Below are positions 5,507 to 9,590 of a stretch of DNA of 9,590 nucleotides, piece by piece. The position numbers were made by a program, and so were the translations under genes. The notes under the pieces are model-generated. The model was not told the DNA's origin. It worked only from the letters and a program-made list of their open reading frames with translations, and did not search any database. This DNA is from Patescibacteria group bacterium (GTDB taxonomy: Bacteria > Patescibacteriota > Minisyncoccia > Phycocordibacterales > UBA2100), in the NCBI GenBank assembly GCA_015489565.1, contig WFZM01000022.1:1-9590 (forward strand), in the 5' to 3' direction. The stretch's first letter is position 1, and each line of letters starts with the position of its first letter.

Positions 5507-6379
5507 ATGTTAAATAACGCAGGCAAAGAAAGCAGGTTTATAGACGGCAAGCTGATAAGCTCGGAAATACTGGAGAGATTAAAGCTGGAAAGGCAGAGTA
5601 TGAATAAAGACTTATCTCTGGAAGTCTTCTGGGTGGGCAACGACAAGGCAACGGAGAGTTTTGTCAAAATAAAATCGAGCTTTGCTGAAAAAATAGGCAT
5701 AAACTTCATATTAAGACATTTTGATGAAATATCTGAAAAGGAGCTTTTAGAGCAAATTGAAAAATCTAAAGCTGACGCACTACTGCTTCAGCTACCTTTG
5801 ACTGAAAACATAGACAAAAACAAGGCTATAGAGAGTATAAAAATCCAGCAGGACCTGGATGTTTTAAAAAGGGAAACTTACAATATTTTTAAAAATGCAA
5901 GCTTGTCTGAGTTGGATACTATTCTTTTGCCTCCTGTTGCCGGCGCTGTCTATGAAATTATTAAAAAATATAAAATTGAGAGCAAGGGGAAAAAGGCGGT
6001 TGTGCTTGGCAATGGAATGCTGGTGGGCAAGCCGGTATTTGAACTCCTTAAAAAATATGACTTTGCAGAGCTGGCCGTTTTTGATTTAAACTCTGACCCG
6101 CAAGAGCTAAAGAGAGCTCTTTTTGAGGCGGATTTGCTTGTCTCAGGGACCGGCTCTCCGAGTCTTGTAAAAGCAGAGATGATAAAAGATGGAGCAGTAC
6201 TTATCGACGCAGGCACATCAAGCCAAAAGGCAAGGAACGGACTGCTGGGGGACATAGATTTAAACTGCAGGCAAAAAGCTTCGCTTTTTGCCCGCACCCC
6301 CGGTGGCGTAGGTCCCATCACCGTAGCTGTTTTATACCAGAATTTAATAAAGCTGGCCAAGAACAGACAGCTGAGATAA
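5507..6379 (+). CDS. folD: FolD-family methylenetetrahydrofolate dehydrogenase/cyclohydrolase
   Basis: FolD interconverts 5,10-methylene-, methenyl- and 10-formyl-tetrahydrofolate in the cytoplasm, supplying one-carbon units. The 290 residues show VGNDKAT (43-49, family VGxDPAS), the catalytic lysine K56, QLPL (94-97), a Rossmann nucleotide-binding segment GNGMLVGKP (168-176), SGTGSP (213-218), GDID (248-251) and the C-terminal TPGGVGPITVA (264-274). Several positions are unusual. The active-site Tyr of YxxxK is F52. The DVDG motif reads DLDV (116-119). The PCTP turn reads LPPVAG (141-146). The fold is clear, but full bifunctional activity is not assured. The start is supported by a promoter ending 8 nt upstream; there is no Shine-Dalgarno. 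A 10-bp palindrome overlaps codons 255-262. The last codons are 73 bp from dnaG. Confidence 0.9.
   Translation: MLNNAGKESRFIDGKLISSEILERLKLERQSMNKDLSLEVFWVGNDKATESFVKIKSSFAEKIGINFILRHFDEISEKELLEQIEKSKADALLLQLPLTENIDKNKAIESIKIQQDLDVLKRETYNIFKNASLSELDTILLPPVAGAVYEIIKKYKIESKGKKAVVLGNGMLVGKPVFELLKKYDFAELAVFDLNSDPQELKRALFEADLLVSGTGSPSLVKAEMIKDGAVLIDAGTSSQKARNGLLGDIDLNCRQKASLFARTPGGVGPITVAVLYQNLIKLAKNRQLR
6270..6292. repeat. Perfect palindrome inside folD
   Basis: GGCAAAAAGC (6270-6279) and GCTTTTTGCC (6283-6292) form a 10-bp stem with a 3-nt loop TTC, encoding residues 255-262 (RQKASLFA) just before the conserved TPGGVGP motif. The gene reads through without length change. The stem resembles arm 1 of the tRNA-derived element, which also begins GCAAAA. 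Confidence 0.75.
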
Positions 6380-6441
6380 AACGAACTTCTTATACAATTT
6401 ACCCCGTACAAGTAGCTTGCTTTTGGAAATAATTACTCTAA

Positions 6442-6447
6442 TATAGT
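6442..6447 (+). promoter_or_regulatory. Possible dnaG -10 element
   Basis: TATAGT ends 6 nt before the dnaG ATG. A TTGCTT (6417-6422) lies 19 nt upstream, a long spacer. It is weaker than the other promoters here and has no TGn. Transcription may also continue from folD, because no convincing terminator separates the two genes. Confidence 0.35.
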
Positions 6448-6452
6448 AATCA

Positions 6453-8192
6453 ATGGATCCTGTCAAAGAAATCAAAGAAAAAATAAGCATAGACGAGCTG
6501 GTGTCTGAATACTTAAGTTTAAAGCCCGCCGGCGCGCACCTAAAAGCGCTATGTCCGTTCCATGCCGAGAAAACTCCTTCTTTTATAGTGAGCCCCGAAA
6601 GGGGGACTTTCCACTGCTTTGGTTGTGGAAAGCACGGGGATATATTTACTTTTTACCAAGAAATAGAAGGTTTAGATTTTAAAGACGCTCTTCAAAGACT
6701 GGCAGATAAGGCAGGAGTTGAGCTAAAACAAGCTAGTTATAGAAAAGAAGATAAGGCCAAGCACGAAAGACTCTTAAAAATAATGCAGAATGCAAAAGAG
6801 TTCTATAAAGAAGAGTTACGCAAAAATCAAGAAGCTCAAAAATACCTAAAAGAACGTGCTTTATCTCAGGCTACAATAGAAAGATTTGAGCTGGGCTTTG
6901 CCCCCGATTCATGGGACAGTCTTCTGAAGTATTTGATTTCTTTATCTTTTAGCGAAGCTGAAATCGAAGAGGTGGGTCTTATAAAAAAAACAGAAAAAGG
7001 AGGCTGTTACGACCGTTTTCGCTCTCGCATTATATTCCCTATATACAACGAAAAAGGGGACTGTGTGGCTTTCTCCGGGAGAATTTTTGGCAAAGACGAC
7101 CCGGCAAAATATATCAACTCCCCGGAAACTCCCATCTACCACAAAAGCGATATTCTCTACGGCTATCACCTGGCAAAAGAAGCCATAAGAAAACTGGATT
7201 TCAGTGTTTTGGTTGAAGGACAGGCTGATTTGCTTGCTATGCATCAGTCGGGTTTTAAAAATAGCTTGGCATTGTCGGGTACTGCGCTTTCAGAGCGCCA
7301 AATTTCTCTGCTTAAAAGATTCAGTAAAAATATCGTGCTTGCACTGGACTCTGACGAAGCCGGCGTGTCTGCCATGATAAAAAACAGTAAAGCTCTTTTG
7401 AGTTTCGGATTTAACATAAAAGTAATGGCGCTAAGTGAAGGGAAAGATCCGGCCGACATACTAAAAGAATCAGGTTCAGATGCCATAAAAAAACTGCTCA
7501 AAAACGCTGAGAATCTGTTTGATTTTTTAATAAAATATTTTAAAAACAACTTGCAAAAACACGAGAAATATGTTAAAGTTTTGCGCAGTCGCACCGTTCC
7601 TTTGTTGGCCTTTATTGACTCCCAGGTCGAAAGAGAGCTTGAAGCCAAAAAACTGGCAACAGCTCTCAATGTCTCGCCTGAGTCCGTGTTGCAAGATGCA
7701 ATATCCAAGAAGGAACACTCCAAAAAATATGAGAGCACGAGCGTAAGTACGCCTCTCAAAAAAGACAGAAAAGAAGACTTAAATACACTGCTTAAAATCA
7801 AGCTCTTTAAAGAGTGGTTAGCTGAGCTGAAAAGAGAAAATTTTAATGAAGAATTTAAAAATGGCATTCTTAATCGGCTCCAAAAAATTGAGGAAAACTT
7901 TACTGAGGAAAGCAAAGCCAAATCCGGTAGTGACGAAGAGTTGATTATTTCGGACGAGGATAAAGAGAAAATTTTCATAAATTTTGACAAAGATTTTCTG
8001 GAGACGGAAAAGCCCAAGGAAGCCATAGAAGCCTTTAGTAAAAATATTGAGTTAAAATTTTATAAATATCAATTAAGAAAAATAAGCCAAAAAATCAAAG
8101 AAAACGAATTATCCGGCAAGGATAAAGAGGCGGAAGATCTGATTCGCAAAGCCAGGAACTTGGCGGAAAAAATAAATAATTTATCATTATAA
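6453..8192 (+). CDS. dnaG: DNA primase
   Basis: DnaG synthesises the RNA primers for replication and works with the replicative helicase DnaB. The 579-residue length is typical. The N-terminal CHC2 zinc-binding domain uses C34, H37, C55 and C58. The RNA polymerase core contains DRFRSRIIFPI (187-197) and YHKSDILYG (229-237). The TOPRIM metal site is formed by E255 (VEGQAD, 254-259) and the DSD triad (299-301), followed by KDPAD (331-335). The C-terminal helical part (from about 440) is charged and poorly conserved, as expected for the helicase-interaction domain. The ATG at 6453 is chosen from the conserved MDPVKEIKEKISI start; there is no Shine-Dalgarno. rpoD starts 5 nt after the stop, so the two are probably one operon; rpsU is not next to them. 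Confidence 0.97.
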   Translation: MDPVKEIKEKISIDELVSEYLSLKPAGAHLKALCPFHAEKTPSFIVSPERGTFHCFGCGKHGDIFTFYQEIEGLDFKDALQRLADKAGVELKQASYRKEDKAKHERLLKIMQNAKEFYKEELRKNQEAQKYLKERALSQATIERFELGFAPDSWDSLLKYLISLSFSEAEIEEVGLIKKTEKGGCYDRFRSRIIFPIYNEKGDCVAFSGRIFGKDDPAKYINSPETPIYHKSDILYGYHLAKEAIRKLDFSVLVEGQADLLAMHQSGFKNSLALSGTALSERQISLLKRFSKNIVLALDSDEAGVSAMIKNSKALLSFGFNIKVMALSEGKDPADILKESGSDAIKKLLKNAENLFDFLIKYFKNNLQKHEKYVKVLRSRTVPLLAFIDSQVERELEAKKLATALNVSPESVLQDAISKKEHSKKYESTSVSTPLKKDRKEDLNTLLKIKLFKEWLAELKRENFNEEFKNGILNRLQKIEENFTEESKAKSGSDEELIISDEDKEKIFINFDKDFLETEKPKEAIEAFSKNIELKFYKYQLRKISQKIKENELSGKDKEAEDLIRKARNLAEKINNLSL

Positions 8193-8197
8193 AATTT

Positions 8198-9532
8198 ATG
8201 TCTGGTACAAAAAACGCAGAAAAAACAAAACTTAGCAAAACACTAAGCGGCAGTGCAAAAAGCAAAACAGCCACTAAAAAAAGTGGCACGGCTAAAAAAA
8301 GTTCTGCAAAAACAAGCGTCAAAACAAGCTCTAAGAAAGCTGTTAAAAAAAGCAGTGTTAAAAAAGCTGTTAAAAAGACAGTGGCTAAAAAGAATGAAAA
8401 AAAGGCTAAAAGCAGCGCCAAAAACAAGGCCTCTAAAAAAAAGAGAGAGAGGCTAAGCAAAGAGTACAAGGAAGAGAAGGCCGGCTTGCTTTTAAATAAG
8501 GCCAGAAGTCACGGTTATGTTACCTATGATGAGATTATAAAAGAATTTCCGGACATAGAAGAAGATGTTGATTTTTTGGAAGATTTGTATGACAAATTCT
8601 CAGTTGCAGGGATTGATGTTTTAGAGTCCGGAGGCATTCTTGAAGAAACAGGGGACGACTTGCTTGAGAAAAAGCAACTTCTAAACTTGGGAGAAGGCAA
8701 AAAAGACTCTGTGCAAATGTATTTAAGAGAGATAGGTCAGTATGACCTGCTTAGCGCCCAAGAAGAGATAGAGCTGGCAAAGAGAATAGAGCAGGGTGAT
8801 GAGGAGGCGCGCATGATTCTTGCGCGTTCAAATCTGCGCCTGGTGGTGTCTATAGCCAAAAAGTACGTGGGTCGCTCGCCCGACCTTACCCTTCTTGACC
8901 TTATACAAGAAGGTAACATTGGTCTTTTCAAGGCTGTAGATAAGTTTGACTATCACAAGGGTTACAAGTTCTCAACTTATGCAACTTGGTGGATACGCCA
9001 AGCCGTAACACGCGCTTTGGCCGACCAGTCTCGCACTATTCGCATTCCTGTTCACATGGTTGAGACCATCGCCAAATACAAGCAAAAGATGCGTGAGCTC
9101 TCGCAAATACTTGGGCGCGAGCCGACAGCAGACGAGATCGCGCAAGAGATGGGTCTTGAAGTGCACAAAATTCACCATATAGAGAAAATAAACCAAAGTA
9201 TCGTATCTTTGGAAACACCGGTCGGCGACGACGAGGATGGAAAGTCAACGCTCGGAAACTTTGTGGCAGACGACAAGATAGACCGCCCGGACGAAGCGGC
9301 CGACAAAAGTATTCTTTCCAAACATTTGCAAGAAATCTTGTCTATATTGACAGAGAAAGAAAGAGAGATTTTGAAATTAAGGAACGGACTTAATCCCGAA
9401 GGAGTAAGCTATACCTTGGAAGAGGTAGGCAACAAATTCGGGGTTACTCGCGAGCGTATAAGACAAATTGAAGCCAAGGCACTGGAGAAGCTTCGCAACC
9501 ATGAACAGGCCAAAAAACTTTTGGGTCACTAA
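8198..9532 (+). CDS. rpoD: RNA polymerase primary sigma factor (sigma-70)
   Basis: This housekeeping sigma factor directs RNA polymerase to promoters. The 444 residues start with a lysine-, alanine- and serine-rich tail (about 1-90), resembling histone H1-like tails and probably disordered. A region 1.1-like segment follows (about 95-145, GYVTYDEIIKEFPDIEEDVDFLE). Region 1.2 starts near DSVQMYLREIG (170-180). Region 2 spans about 205-275, with the -10-reading helix YATWWIRQAVTRAL (261-274). Region 3.0 has IPVHMVE (283-289), whose H286 and E289 match the residues reading extended -10 elements in E. coli sigma-70. The region 4.2 helix-turn-helix lies at about 405-433 (EEVGNKFGVTRERIRQIE) and reads the -35. 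There is no Shine-Dalgarno; the ATG lies 5 nt after the dnaG stop, so translation may depend on coupling. A strong terminator follows. Confidence 0.97.
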   Translation: MSGTKNAEKTKLSKTLSGSAKSKTATKKSGTAKKSSAKTSVKTSSKKAVKKSSVKKAVKKTVAKKNEKKAKSSAKNKASKKKRERLSKEYKEEKAGLLLNKARSHGYVTYDEIIKEFPDIEEDVDFLEDLYDKFSVAGIDVLESGGILEETGDDLLEKKQLLNLGEGKKDSVQMYLREIGQYDLLSAQEEIELAKRIEQGDEEARMILARSNLRLVVSIAKKYVGRSPDLTLLDLIQEGNIGLFKAVDKFDYHKGYKFSTYATWWIRQAVTRALADQSRTIRIPVHMVETIAKYKQKMRELSQILGREPTADEIAQEMGLEVHKIHHIEKINQSIVSLETPVGDDEDGKSTLGNFVADDKIDRPDEAADKSILSKHLQEILSILTEKEREILKLRNGLNPEGVSYTLEEVGNKFGVTRERIRQIEAKALEKLRNHEQAKKLLGH

Positions 9533-9550
9533 GAAAGTGCTGATTTGGGC

Positions 9551-9589
9551 TAAAGCGCCCGCAAAGGCGTAGCCTTTGCGGGCGCTTTA
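9551..9589 (+). terminator. Terminator hairpin after rpoD
   Basis: An 18-bp perfect stem (9551-9568 with 9572-9589) with the 3-nt loop GTA begins 18 nt after the rpoD stop. The core is GC-rich (GCGCCCGC) and the base is AAA/TTT. The window ends one base later, so any further T-tract is not visible. It closes the dnaG-rpoD unit and could also terminate transcription from the other side. Confidence 0.85.
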
Positions 9590-9590
9590 C

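Noticed and set aside
6380..6441. Terminator between folD and dnaG
   Set aside because: CAAG-TAG-CTTG followed by CTTTT has just a 4-bp stem, too short to support.
7244..8026. 260-codon open frame antisense to dnaG
   Set aside because: It is Ser/Leu/Phe-rich, as expected for the antisense of lysine/glutamate-rich coding sequence, and dnaG is unambiguous on the + strand.
8188..8193. Separate rpoD promoter (TATAAA overlapping the dnaG stop)
   Set aside because: There is no TGn extension or -35, and it ends only 5 nt before the ATG; AT-rich chance and co-transcription with dnaG explain it better.

Overview
The window is a compact, AT-leaning bacterial chromosome segment with housekeeping genes on both strands. 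It most resembles a Candidate Phyla Radiation (Patescibacteria, probably Parcubacteria-type) genome. That placement is inference, based on the short DnaX without a zinc module, the PIF1-like helicase with a C-terminal helix-turn-helix, the lysine-rich N-terminus on the sigma factor, the tight gene packing and the lack of Shine-Dalgarno sequences. The standard code fits: TAA, TAG and TGA all act as stops at sensible protein ends.

Layout. dnaX (clamp-loader ATPase, +) comes first and ends in a hairpin terminator. A promoter then drives a tRNA-Gln(UUG) gene with its own terminator. Directly downstream lies a non-coding element of about 190 bp, the most unusual part of the window. It begins with a copy of the 5' acceptor strand of the tRNA and ends with a perfect 20-bp copy of its 3' end. 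Between these are three long hairpins, so it can be drawn as an oversized cloverleaf. A strong terminator closes it, followed by about 230 bp of AT-rich DNA with no gene. Next is a PIF1-like helicase (+). It converges on a minus-strand pair, lepB (signal peptidase I) followed by a histidyl-tRNA-synthetase-like protein that has lost its catalytic motifs. lepB and folD diverge from a 63-bp intergenic region with overlapping promoters. folD, dnaG (primase) and rpoD (primary sigma factor) then run on the + strand, ending in an 18-bp terminator hairpin at the window edge.

How the parts fit. dnaX, the helicase and dnaG serve replication and repair, rpoD serves transcription, tRNA-Gln and the HisRS-like protein relate to translation, lepB to protein export, and folD to one-carbon metabolism. 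dnaG and rpoD are 5 bp apart, as in the classical macromolecular-synthesis operon but without rpsU next to them. Four genes (dnaX, the helicase, lepB, folD) have a TGn-extended -10 element ending 7-8 nt before the start codon, and dnaG has a weaker -10-like hexamer. This points to leaderless mRNAs. The RpoD encoded here keeps the His and Glu residues that read extended -10 elements.

No mobile-element enzyme, CRISPR array or defence gene is visible. The best candidate for something undescribed is the tRNA-Gln-derived structured element at 1356-1544.
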